Assembly: GCA_013203065.1 (NCBI GenBank)
Contig: JABMQV010000053.1
Location: 1-12,958, forward strand
Source of the DNA: Desulfobacteraceae bacterium
GTDB taxonomy: Bacteria; Desulfobacterota; DSM-4660; Desulfatiglandales; Desulfatiglandaceae
Reading direction: 5' to 3'
Length of the DNA: 12,958 nt
The notes under the pieces were generated by a model, which saw nothing but the letters and a program-made list of their open reading frames with translations, was not told the origin of the DNA and ran no database searches. Positions 1-6,862 of this stretch are shown here, piece after piece. Position 1 is the stretch's first letter. Each line of letters begins with the position of its first letter. The position numbers and the translations under genes are program-made.

Positions 1-134
1 AGCGGCTGCAGATTGGCTCCAGAGGGAGAGAGCCTCGCAAGATCCACAAGCTCTTTGAGGGTTTCACGTTCTATTGGGGTTCCTTGGTGGAACCTCCTGT
101 GGCTTCTACTTTTTGTTACCAAATCGCGTATCAT
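1..134 (-). CDS. Nitroreductase family protein, N-terminal fragment (runs off left edge)
   Basis: This is the first 44 codons of a minus-strand gene that continues beyond the window. It starts at an ATG preceded by a good ribosome-binding site (GGGAGG, a few bases upstream). The peptide begins MIRDLVTKSRSHRRF and then has LARLSPSGANLQP. These match the two N-terminal FMN-contact motifs of the nitroreductase fold: the S/R-rich S-x-R-x-F segment and the (A/S)PSG-N-QP segment. Members of this family are flavin-dependent NAD(P)H oxidoreductases acting on nitro compounds, quinones, enones or flavins; the substrate cannot be told from this fragment. The gene lies 82 bp downstream of the UMF1-type transporter on the same strand, with no clear terminator between them, so co-transcription is possible. 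The family call is fairly secure, the specific function unknown. Confidence 0.8.
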   Translation of the reverse strand, partial: MIRDLVTKSRSHRRFHQGTPIERETLKELVDLARLSPSGANLQP

Positions 135-216
135 TTCTTGACCTCCCTTTACGCCATTGTTACCGGCCCGACCCATAGGACCCTTGGGACATGGTTTTCC
201 AGGACGAATTAAATGA

Positions 217-1521
217 TCATTCCTGCTTGTATAGATATTTCAGTTCTTCCCTTCCTCTTTCCTCACTCACAAAATAAAACATGACCCCTCCGGCTATGAA
301 GAGAAGTGAAATGGATGTGATGCTGACGCGTGAAGCGATGTTGCTGCTGTATCCAATAGATCTCATGAGAAGACCGACCCCGCCCATAAGAATCGGTCCG
401 AAAACGGCCGCGAATTTGCCGATCATGTTATAGAATCCGAAATACTCGGCCGACTTGTCAACAGGTATTATCTTTGCATAAAAGGAACGGCTCAGGGCCT
501 GGATGCCCCCCTGAACGAATCCAATGACAACAGCAAGAATAAAGAATTCCTCGACCGCCTGCATAAAGGCCCCCCATATGGAAACCAGCAGATAAACCCC
601 TATCGCAATAAATATGCAGCGTCTGGCACCGATCTTACCTCCAAGGTACCCAAAACCCAAGGCGGATGGAAAGCCAACAAATTGTGTAATCAACAAGGCA
701 ACGATCAGGTCCTTGGATTCAAACCCGATAGAAATCCCATAATCCACGGCCATGCGGATCACCGTATCTACACCGTCAATATACAGCCAGTAGGCGACAA
801 GGAAAAGAAAAATGGTTTTCAGATGGCGGACCTCTTGAAAGGTATTTCTCAGCTGGGTGAGCCCCGCCCGAACAACACGTATTCCGAGTTTTGCCTGCCC
901 GCTCCTGGGTTCCCTGACAAACAAAAGGAGGGGAAGGGAGAAAACACCCCACCAAATACCCACGCAGAGGAATGAAAACCTGACAGCGCCGGCGGCATCG
1001 GCGAATCCAAAGGTCTTGGGGCTCAGGGTCATCCATACGTTCATGGCAAAGAGAACGCCGCCCCCCAAATACCCCAGAGAAAAACCGAGCGCCGAGATAA
1101 AATCCATTTTTTTCTCAGTTGCGATTCCCGTGATCAAGGCGTCATAAAAAATATTCCCCCCTGAAAACCCTATATTTGCAAGCACATAGAACATGATCGC
1201 CAAGGGCCAGTTGCCCTTTGAGACCATATACAGGGATGAGGTCATCACCACCCCCATATACGCAAAGAACATGAGGAACCTTTTTTTAGATGACCCCTTG
1301 TCGGCAATGGCACCCAGTACAGGTGCCGCCAGGGCTACGGCGATGCCTGCAAGGGAATTTGCCAGGCCCAATCTGGCGGTACTCACTGTGGTGTCCGCCC
1401 CAATGCTCCAATATTGCTTGAAAAAAACCGGGAAGAATCCGGCCATAACTGTGGTTGCAAAGGCCGAATTGGCCCAGTCATACATGCTCCACCCGAATAT
1501 GGCCTTTTTGTCAAGCTGCAT
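217..1521 (-). CDS. UMF1-type MFS transporter (Atg22-like permease)
   Basis: A 434-residue polytopic inner-membrane protein. The N-terminus carries the UMF1/Atg22-like signature GWSMYDWANSAFATTVMAGF, followed by alternating hydrophobic segments consistent with about 12 membrane helices. There is a basic cytoplasmic loop after helix 2 (ADKGSSKKRF, typical of MFS loop 2-3) and a longer charged central loop near residues 205-235 (REPRSGQAKLG...) separating two six-helix halves. Length fits the bacterial family (about 420-450). Related yeast Atg22 exports amino acids from the vacuole; bacterial substrates are mostly unknown, so no substrate is assigned. The ATG start has GGGAG 5 nt upstream. The first codons overlap the end of the CorA-like open frame just upstream, and the nitroreductase follows downstream. 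Confidence 0.88.
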   Translation of the reverse strand: MQLDKKAIFGWSMYDWANSAFATTVMAGFFPVFFKQYWSIGADTTVSTARLGLANSLAGIAVALAAPVLGAIADKGSSKKRFLMFFAYMGVVMTSSLYMVSKGNWPLAIMFYVLANIGFSGGNIFYDALITGIATEKKMDFISALGFSLGYLGGGVLFAMNVWMTLSPKTFGFADAAGAVRFSFLCVGIWWGVFSLPLLLFVREPRSGQAKLGIRVVRAGLTQLRNTFQEVRHLKTIFLFLVAYWLYIDGVDTVIRMAVDYGISIGFESKDLIVALLITQFVGFPSALGFGYLGGKIGARRCIFIAIGVYLLVSIWGAFMQAVEEFFILAVVIGFVQGGIQALSRSFYAKIIPVDKSAEYFGFYNMIGKFAAVFGPILMGGVGLLMRSIGYSSNIASRVSITSISLLFIAGGVMFYFVSEERGREELKYLYKQE

Positions 1522-1669
1522 CGCGCTCCCTACCTGGTTTCAATCGCAACCATTTTTTTGACATGAAATAGACCAACATCAAAACAACCACCATAAACAC
1601 CAAGACCAGGGGATAACCCACATGTCGCCGTACAATCGGAACATTAGGCCGACGTTCCAGGACCGCCGA
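1511..1669 (-). pseudogene. CorA-like C-terminal remnant or small single-helix membrane protein
   Basis: A minus-strand frame opens after a TAA (1670-1672) inside the 3' end of the Yip1 gene and closes at a TGA inside the first codons of the MFS gene. It has no ATG near its beginning; the only plausible start before the helix is GTG at 1621 (36 residues), without a clear ribosome-binding site. The translation contains NVPIVRRHVGYP, then the hydrophobic run LVLVFMVVVLMLVYFM, then SKKWL. From memory this lines up with the end of CorA Mg2+/Co2+ channels, which finish with a P-x(2)-R/K-rich-GYP segment, the second transmembrane helix and a K-K-x-W-L tail. The conserved GMN that should precede it is absent (ERRP in its place), and about 11 extra residues follow. 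The pore domain and large cytoplasmic domain are missing because the Yip1 gene occupies the upstream DNA. A decayed corA end is the best reading; an expressed mini-protein is possible. Confidence 0.4.
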
Positions 1670-2177
1670 TTACGTAAAAAAGAAGCGCAAAAAATAGTGC
1701 CTGCACAACCAGACCGATCACACAGACCGCCACTGCCCGCAGTGTACTCTGATAGTCAAGGGCCTGCCTTACCGCCACAACCATTGCCACCAACATCCAG
1801 ATCGTGGTGATCAAAAAAACGCCACCCATCAGCCCCGGAATCATGCCCAACACCCTGATCAACCCGGGAGAGCTTGCAAATCCGATGGTACGCAACAACT
1901 CACCATAATCCGCCTTGGTCTGCGGTTCCGGAAGGAGCTTTGTCCCCACAATGTATGTGATATAGGCCCAGACAGCCCATCCGACAAGGGCGGTAACCGT
2001 CCCCATCAGCAGACCGATGAACCCCGCCGTTGTGATACCGCCCAAACCCGCTGCAATACTGGAAAGGACCACCACTAAAACGGCCTGACGTAGGGCCCCC
2101 CGGTCCTTCTCAACTTCTTCATACAGGCTTGCATCCAGTTTGGCAGCTCGAAAAATCCGATTGCCGAAAGTACTCAT
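1644..2177 (-). CDS. Yip1-family integral membrane protein
   Basis: A 177-residue protein. A soluble N-terminal stretch of about 30 residues (FRAAKLDASLYEEVEKDRGA) is followed by roughly five hydrophobic helices (about 31-50, 52-77, 100-113, 117-136 and 147-170). Between helices 2 and 3 is the polar segment with GELLRTIGFASSPGLI, and after helix 4 comes VAVRQALDY; both are typical of bacterial Yip1-domain proteins (GFA-x-x-P, then W-x-L-A...VRQALD). Eukaryotic Yip1 proteins act in Golgi membrane traffic, whereas the bacterial role is not established, so none is assigned. The ATG has a moderate G-rich ribosome-binding site (GGGGGA) a few bases upstream. It sits between the HD hydrolase gene (118 bp upstream) and the MFS transporter (122 bp downstream), all on the minus strand. 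Confidence 0.82.
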   Translation of the reverse strand: MSTFGNRIFRAAKLDASLYEEVEKDRGALRQAVLVVVLSSIAAGLGGITTAGFIGLLMGTVTALVGWAVWAYITYIVGTKLLPEPQTKADYGELLRTIGFASSPGLIRVLGMIPGLMGGVFLITTIWMLVAMVVAVRQALDYQSTLRAVAVCVIGLVVQALFFALLFYVIGGPGTSA

Positions 2178-2295
2178 TGCATCCCCCCTAGCCCGGACAA
2201 GCCGGAATTATGGAATTGAGCCCATAGGCCTGTTCCAATCCCTCAACCCCTGGAACCGGCAACTTCCCGATGACCACATCGATCCTTAGCAAACG

Positions 2296-2874
2296 TTATT
2301 CCTGGCCTTTAAGCCCGATCTCTTCGGCCACCTCCTGCATTCCTTTAATCGTATCTGTAATAAGGTCAGAGAGTTCCATGCCCAACATCCCGGCCCCTTT
2401 TTCAATAACAGACCTGTCTACGCCGGCAGCAAACCGCTTGTCCTTCCATTTCTTCTTTACGGATTTTGTTTTTACATCCAGCACGCTCTTGGAGGGGCGA
2501 ACCAGGGCCGTGGTTACAACCAGGCCCGTAAGCTCATCTATGGCATAGAGGACTTTTTCGAGCTCTGTTTGTGGTTCTATATCCACACAGAGCCCCCACC
2601 CGTGGCTTATTGCTGCCCGAATGTACTCCTCAGGCCAGGAATGTTCTTTGAGGATTTCCTCTGTCTTACGGCAGTGTTCTTCGGGGAACTGTTCATAATC
2701 AAGGTCATGGATCAGACCAATAATTCCCCATTTTTCTTCGTCCTCTCCCCTCTTTCGGGCAGAATACCGCATGACCCCTTCCACTGCCAATGCGTGTTTG
2801 ATAAGGCTTTCACTTTTGTTGAATTCCGTAAGAAGCTTATAGGCCTCTTCCCTTGTAGGAACCTCTGAATTCAT
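2296..2874 (-). CDS. HD-domain hydrolase (HDIG-like)
   Basis: A 192-residue soluble protein with an HD-superfamily metal-binding pattern: His27 in IKHALAVE, the His56-Asp57 pair in GLIHDLDYEQFP, His91 in ISHGWG, and Asp113 in YAIDELTGLV. This arrangement fits small stand-alone HD phosphohydrolases. The C-terminal third (about 125-185) is helical and lysine-rich and carries no recognised domain. The superfamily acts on phosphate esters of nucleotides or related compounds; the substrate here is unknown. A GTG one codon upstream (2875-2877) would also open the frame. The ATG at 2874 is preferred because GGAGG lies exactly 6 nt before it and only 3 nt before the GTG. The gene is followed after 118 bp by the Yip1-family gene. 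Family confident, function unknown. Confidence 0.86.
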   Translation of the reverse strand: MNSEVPTREEAYKLLTEFNKSESLIKHALAVEGVMRYSARKRGEDEEKWGIIGLIHDLDYEQFPEEHCRKTEEILKEHSWPEEYIRAAISHGWGLCVDIEPQTELEKVLYAIDELTGLVVTTALVRPSKSVLDVKTKSVKKKWKDKRFAAGVDRSVIEKGAGMLGMELSDLITDTIKGMQEVAEEIGLKGQE

Positions 2875-2880
2875 CACATA

Positions 2881-2885
2881 CCTCC
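2881..2885 (-). promoter_or_regulatory. Strong ribosome-binding site of the HD hydrolase gene
   Basis: On the minus strand the sequence reads AAAGGAGG, then 6 nt, then ATG at 2874. The spacing favours that ATG over the in-frame GTG immediately before it. Confidence 0.75.
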
Positions 2886-3017
2886 TTTATTTGGTGCTTG
2901 ACCGAGAACCCTGCCTTTTCCATATACGGATTTACTGAGAAACCTTGTCCCTATTAATGGACATGTTTAACTGCACAAATGATATACAAGACCTTTGAAC
3001 ACCGCATTACCTATTGA

Positions 3018-3119
3018 TACGATCCCTTTATAACAAAAAAGTGCCCATACGATTCCAAAAAACAAAAGGAGATAGAAAAGAGGATCAAGCGGCTCGAAAA
3101 AGAGCTCAAACTGGATTGA
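3018..3119 (+). other. Short lysine-rich open frame without a start codon (possible gene remnant)
   Basis: The plus strand between the HD gene and dtd, both minus-strand, holds a 33-codon frame bounded by a TGA on each side. The translation includes FITKKCPYDSKKQKEIEK and then RLEKELKLD, an amphipathic, charged, coiled-coil-like sequence. There is no ATG, GTG or TTG in frame that would give a sensible start. It ends 4 bp before the last codon of dtd. The amino-acid pattern looks more protein-like than random, so it may be the tail of a lost gene. Chance cannot be excluded for such a short A/G-rich frame. Confidence 0.2.
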
Positions 3120-3123
3120 GAAA

Positions 3124-3573
3124 TCAAAAAGCCTTTGAACTGTCCACCATTAAGGTCACGGGTCCGTCGTTGACCAGATGGACGGCCATCATTTCCTGGA
3201 AACGGCCGCTTGAAACGGGAATCCCCTCGTCACTCAGGAGCGCAATAAAACGCTCGTAGAGTTCCTTTGCCTGCTCCGGCCGGGCCGCATGGGCAAACGA
3301 GGGTCTACGTCCTTTTCGACAATCCCCCCAGAGGGTAAATTGAGACACCACTAGAGCGGCTCCCCCTGTTTCCTTTAATGAGAGATTCATAAAACCCTTT
3401 TCATCCGGAAAGATCCTCAGGTGAGCTATCTTTTTGGCCATGTATTCGCAGTCCTTCACCGAATCATTCTCCCCAACACCCAGCAAGATCAAAAGACCCT
3501 TCTCGATAGATCCGACGGTCGTTCCCTTGACTTCAACCTGAGACTCTCTTACCCTCTGAATAACAGCTCTCAT
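3124..3573 (-). CDS. dtd: D-aminoacyl-tRNA deacylase (DTD)
   Basis: DTD hydrolyses D-amino acids, and glycine mischarged on tRNA-Ala, from tRNA in the cytoplasm, as a chirality proofreading step. The 149-residue product has the family hallmarks: the N-terminal MRAVIQRV strand, the catalytic-pocket motif SQFTLWGD (residues 77-84), KGRRPSF (88-93), and NDGPVTLM near the end (residues 136-142) with the Gly-cis-Pro pair. Length matches the usual 145-150 residues. The frame is open 30 codons further upstream (to 3663), but MRAVIQRV is the canonical beginning, so the start is placed at 3573. The upstream extension would also run into the divergent radical SAM gene. The ribosome-binding site is weak (GGGAAAG). 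dtd heads the minus-strand run on the left of the window. Confidence 0.96.
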   Translation of the reverse strand: MRAVIQRVRESQVEVKGTTVGSIEKGLLILLGVGENDSVKDCEYMAKKIAHLRIFPDEKGFMNLSLKETGGAALVVSQFTLWGDCRKGRRPSFAHAARPEQAKELYERFIALLSDEGIPVSSGRFQEMMAVHLVNDGPVTLMVDSSKAF

Positions 3574-3619
3574 AATCCATACTTTCCCAATATTGCAACC
3601 AGCCCTCCAATAAGCGCTG

Positions 3620-4990
3620 ATGGGGGCCAAGAACACGCCCATGAACCCTTCCTTGATCCTCATAAACCCTTGGATTTACGATTTTGCGGCCTATGACCTT
3701 TGGTCCAAGCCGCTGGGGCTGCTTTATATGGCTGCCTTCCTAAGAAACTGCGGGTTCCAAATACATCTTATTGACTGCCTGGACGCACATCATCCTCTGA
3801 TGCCAGGTGATTCCTCCATAAAGGCACCCAAAAGACGTCTCTACGGCACCGGCAAGTACTGGCGGAAAACAATCCCTAAACCATCGCTCTTCAAGGACAT
3901 TTCCAGGCCTTACGGCATCTACGGTATTTCGCGCAGGATATTTGAAGAAGAATTGAGATCCATCCAAAACCCCGCCGCCATACTTGTGACCTCCCTTATG
4001 ACCTATTGGTACCCCGGGGCCATGGAGGCCATCGCCCTGGCCAAGAAAACCCACCCCGGGGTTCCGGTCATACTCGGGGGAATATATGCCAGGCTGTGTA
4101 ACGATCACGCCACAAGAAATTCAGGAGCAGACAGTATTGTCCCTCTCGCAGACCCTGTCTCCCTTCTGAAGGTCCTTGAGGACCACTGCGTCGACGCACC
4201 GGAACCATTGCTCGACCCAGGTTCCCTTCCACGCCCCGCCTTTGATCTCTTGAGGAAGATCGAATATGTCTGTCTCTTGACCTCTACCGGGTGTCCCTTC
4301 CGCTGCCAGTACTGTGCCAGCCATTTTCTGAACCCTGAAATGAGTCGCAGGGATCCTGCTGAGGTCTTAGCCGAAATCCTACATTGGCGGCGTAATTTTG
4401 GGGTCCGGGACTTTGCATTTTACGACGATGCGCTCTTGATCTCATCGGATACCCATCTGGCGATTTTGCTGGCAGAGATCAAAAGGCTAAAACTCGACGT
4501 TAGATTTCACACGCCCAATGCACTTCACGTGAAAGAAGTTACTGCCGACATGGCAACCCTCATGCGCCAGAGCGGGTTTCGCACCATACGCCTCGGGTTG
4601 GAGACATCGGACTTTTCCCTCCACCGTAAATTTGGCAATAAGGTTGCTGAAGGTGATTTCGAACAAGCTGTCAGCAACCTCCTGAAGGCCGGTTTCACAA
4701 GAAATGAGATAGGGGGCTATGTCCTGCTTGGGTTACCCGGACAATCAATGGACTCCGTGATGGCCACGATCGATTATGTGGATGGTGTAGGCGCCACCCC
4801 CTATCTCTCCGAATACTCTCCCATACCCCACACGCCACTATGGGAGGAGGCAGTGGTTTATTCCAGATACGACCTCTCGGAACCCCTTTTTCACAACAAT
4901 ATTCTTTTGCCCTGCTGGAGCGAGGATCAGTCGGCTGAACTTCCTCGGTTAAAGAAACGGGTGAGGGAGATTCGAGGCAACTACAGATAG
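3620..4990 (+). CDS. Orphan radical SAM protein with cobalamin-binding-like N-terminal domain
   Basis: A 456-residue protein. Residues about 10-190 resemble the B12-binding-type Rossmann domain that precedes many radical SAM domains: SLILINPW at the N-terminus, [23 protein letters not shown], then [18 protein letters not shown] and PVILGGIYA. The cobalamin-ligating D-x-H-x-x-G motif is not evident. The radical SAM core follows, with the cluster-binding CPFRCQYC (Cys225, Cys229, Cys232), an acidic FAFYDDALL strand, [13 protein letters not shown], and [12 protein letters not shown]. Such enzymes cleave S-adenosylmethionine to start radical chemistry (methylation, methylthiolation, rearrangement and others); the substrate is unknown. 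A second ATG at 3641 ([11 protein letters not shown]) is an equally good start, because neither has a convincing ribosome-binding site. It diverges from dtd with 46 bp between start codons and converges on larB. No partner gene identifies the pathway. Confidence 0.88.
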   Translation: MGAKNTPMNPSLILINPWIYDFAAYDLWSKPLGLLYMAAFLRNCGFQIHLIDCLDAHHPLMPGDSSIKAPKRRLYGTGKYWRKTIPKPSLFKDISRPYGIYGISRRIFEEELRSIQNPAAILVTSLMTYWYPGAMEAIALAKKTHPGVPVILGGIYARLCNDHATRNSGADSIVPLADPVSLLKVLEDHCVDAPEPLLDPGSLPRPAFDLLRKIEYVCLLTSTGCPFRCQYCASHFLNPEMSRRDPAEVLAEILHWRRNFGVRDFAFYDDALLISSDTHLAILLAEIKRLKLDVRFHTPNALHVKEVTADMATLMRQSGFRTIRLGLETSDFSLHRKFGNKVAEGDFEQAVSNLLKAGFTRNEIGGYVLLGLPGQSMDSVMATIDYVDGVGATPYLSEYSPIPHTPLWEEAVVYSRYDLSEPLFHNNILLPCWSEDQSAELPRLKKRVREIRGNYR

Positions 4991-5060
4991 CCCAGCCATT
5001 TCAAAAGGAATCCGAACTTGATGCTCACCCTGCAACGAGGATTTCAAAAATCTGCCTGCA

Positions 5061-5810
5061 CTATGCCCGGTTGATCACACTGGCGGCATATCCCGCACCA
5101 AACCCGTTATCAATGTTCACCACAGTCACACCGGAGGCGCAGGAATTGAGCATCCCCAACAGGGCGGCGATCCCATCGAAACTCGCACCATACCCGACAC
5201 TGGTTGGGACCGCCACAACGGGTTTGTCAACCAGCCCCCCGACCACACTCGGGAGGGCCCCTTCCATTCCTGCCACCACCACGATCACTGAGGCGGTCAT
5301 GAGTCTTTCCTGGTGGGCCAGGAGTCTATGAAGACCAGAGACCCCCACATCATACACGGTATCCACATCGTTTCCCATAAACCTGGCGGTAATGGCGGCT
5401 TCCTCTGCAACAGGGATATCAGATGTCCCCGCGCTGATGACCAAGATCTTCCCTCTACCGGAGATATCAACCTTGCCCCTTATCAGGGTCAGCACCCTGG
5501 CCCTCTCATGGTAGGTGCTGTCCTGGAACCTGTTTCGGATCACTTCAGCCTTCTCCAGAGAAAGACGAGTGACAAGTATATTATCTCCCTGTCCGAGCAT
5601 TTGTTCCATAATACCCGCGATCTCGTTCACCTCTTTCCCCTCACCGAATATAACCTCTGAGATTCCCCTTCTCAGGTTTCTATGATGGTCGATGCAGGCA
5701 AAACCGAGATCTTCAAAAGGTAAATTCTTCAGTTTTTCGAAGCAGCCATCTACGGTTATCTCTCCCTTGCTCAAACAAATAAGTAGCTCTCTTAGAGAAT
5801 CTTTATCCAA
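5061..5810 (-). CDS. larB: Nickel-pincer cofactor biosynthesis protein LarB
   Basis: LarB carboxylates the pyridinium ring of nicotinic acid adenine dinucleotide and hydrolyses its phosphoanhydride, giving the dicarboxylated mononucleotide that LarE and LarC convert to the nickel-pincer cofactor of lactate racemase (LarA) and its relatives. The 249-residue length is normal for the family. The N-terminal half carries FACIDHHRNLRRGISEVIFG. The PurE-like C-terminal half carries ISAGTSDIPVAEEA, VVAGMEGALPSVVGGL, VPTSVGYGAS, LNSCASG and VVNIDNGFGAGY. Cys224 in LNSCA is inferred to be the active-site cysteine reported for this family. The start codon is TTG, supported by GAGGTG 8 nt upstream; no ATG gives a full-length protein. 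No larA, larC or larE is visible here. It lies 152 bp downstream of the oxidoreductase beta-subunit gene on the same strand. Confidence 0.92.
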   Translation of the reverse strand: MDKDSLRELLICLSKGEITVDGCFEKLKNLPFEDLGFACIDHHRNLRRGISEVIFGEGKEVNEIAGIMEQMLGQGDNILVTRLSLEKAEVIRNRFQDSTYHERARVLTLIRGKVDISGRGKILVISAGTSDIPVAEEAAITARFMGNDVDTVYDVGVSGLHRLLAHQERLMTASVIVVVAGMEGALPSVVGGLVDKPVVAVPTSVGYGASFDGIAALLGMLNSCASGVTVVNIDNGFGAGYAASVINRA

Positions 5811-5818
5811 TCTCTTCT

Positions 5819-5824
5819 CACCTC
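5819..5824 (-). promoter_or_regulatory. Ribosome-binding site deciding the TTG start of larB
   Basis: On the minus strand GAGGTG lies 8 nt before TTG (5808-5810). An ATG slightly further upstream is followed directly by AGG and a TGA stop, so TTG is the only sensible start. Confidence 0.6.
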
Positions 5825-5962
5825 ATTTCCTGTTTATTACGACTTTGGGGAACTGGTGAACATCCTGTGATTAACGTGACTCATTTTCTTGGCCGATGGC
5901 AATAAGCTGAGGGAAGGAAGTGGTTCTGTTTGTAAGGACTGCAATGCCCGGAGAGAAACGGG

Positions 5963-6862
5963 CTACCCGGGGGTAGGTGTGATCTGATGTTCCCATCTCT
6001 CATGGATCCCTCGCTGTAATTCCCGAACATTCCCATCGGACAGTCCCTCAAACCTTCCCTGAAGCTGGAGGTAGTCCGTTACGGGTCTGAGCTTTGGAGG
6101 CTGATACGTGATTCGCGTGGAGCCATGGTCCACCTCATAAAGCGTCCAAAGCCCGGTTTCTACGGCCAACCGCGCCACCTCAATGGTCTTGCTTTCCGGA
6201 AACCGCCAGCCCGTGGGGCATGGCGCGTGAATGTGAAAGTATTTAAAGCCCGGCCCCATGTCCCTTGCCTTTTCGATCTTGCTGATAAAATCCTCGGGGT
6301 ATCCAACAGAGACGGTGGCCACGTAAGGGATATCGTGAGCGGCCATAATCCTTGGTAAATCCTTTTTCTTTTCCACCTTACCCTTGAGCGTTGAAGTGGT
6401 CCAGCTAAATTGGGGTGTCAAACCGCTGCGCTGAATTCCCGTGTTCATGTACGCCTCGTTGTCGAAGCAGAAATAAATTCCGTCGTCATCTCTTTCCGCC
6501 GCGCCGGAAAGAGATGCCATGCCGATATCCCCGGACGACCCATCCCCCGAGATCGCAAAGACATTTATCTTTCGACCTTCCCGTATGCGGCCCTTTCTCT
6601 TCAAGACCTTTATGGCAGCGCTTATGCCGGAAACCGCTGCCGGGGCAGGGGCCATGGCGATATAAATGGATGGAATTTCAACCGACGAAGGATAGACACC
6701 CGTTGGAAGGGCCAAACAGGTAGCCCCCATGCTGAGAATAGAATCTTTTCCAAGGGCCTTTGTAATCCACCTGAAGATCATTCCTCCGGGACAGCCCGGA
6801 CACAGGGCATGCCCTGAACGGAATATCTCACTCCTGGATAGTGTGTCTGCCAGATTTCTCAT
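5963..6862 (-). CDS. 2-oxoacid:acceptor oxidoreductase, beta subunit (PorB-like, thiamine diphosphate-binding)
   Basis: The catalytic TPP- and [4Fe-4S]-binding subunit of a four-module 2-oxoacid oxidoreductase, 299 residues (PorB proteins are usually about 300-325). The four expected cluster cysteines are present: Cys21 and Cys24 in HALCPGCPGG, Cys49 in GATCLALPTG, and Cys215 in HAPCPTGWRFPES. The TPP motif begins with GDGSSGDIG (106-114) and closes with the DNEAYMNTGIQRSG segment (134-147), which is strongly PorB-like. With the alpha subunit it decarboxylates a 2-oxoacid and transfers the acyl group to CoA. The substrate is not decidable from these motifs. The start ATG overlaps the stop of the alpha gene by 4 nt (ATGA at 6859-6862), indicating translational coupling. 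It is the last clearly linked gene of the operon; larB follows after 152 bp. Confidence 0.93.
   Translation of the reverse strand: MRNLADTLSRSEIFRSGHALCPGCPGGMIFRWITKALGKDSILSMGATCLALPTGVYPSSVEIPSIYIAMAPAPAAVSGISAAIKVLKRKGRIREGRKINVFAISGDGSSGDIGMASLSGAAERDDDGIYFCFDNEAYMNTGIQRSGLTPQFSWTTSTLKGKVEKKKDLPRIMAAHDIPYVATVSVGYPEDFISKIEKARDMGPGFKYFHIHAPCPTGWRFPESKTIEVARLAVETGLWTLYEVDHGSTRITYQPPKLRPVTDYLQLQGRFEGLSDGNVRELQRGIHERWEHQITPTPG

Noticed and set aside
2194..2295. In-frame continuation of about 33 codons after the TAA of the HD hydrolase gene (including GKLPVPGVEGLEQAYGL)
   Set aside because: An AAGGA before a GTG could allow a 29-residue peptide, but there is no recognisable homology, and an open stretch this short is expected by chance. 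A readthrough extension cannot be supported.
5834..5860. Possible promoter for larB (TAATAA with TTCACC upstream on the minus strand)
   Set aside because: The spacer is only 15 bp and the -35 match is poor, so it is too weak to annotate.
5946..5963. Small hairpin GCCCG/CGGGC at the end of the beta-subunit gene
   Set aside because: The stem is only 5 bp and no T tract follows on the minus strand, so it does not qualify as an intrinsic terminator.
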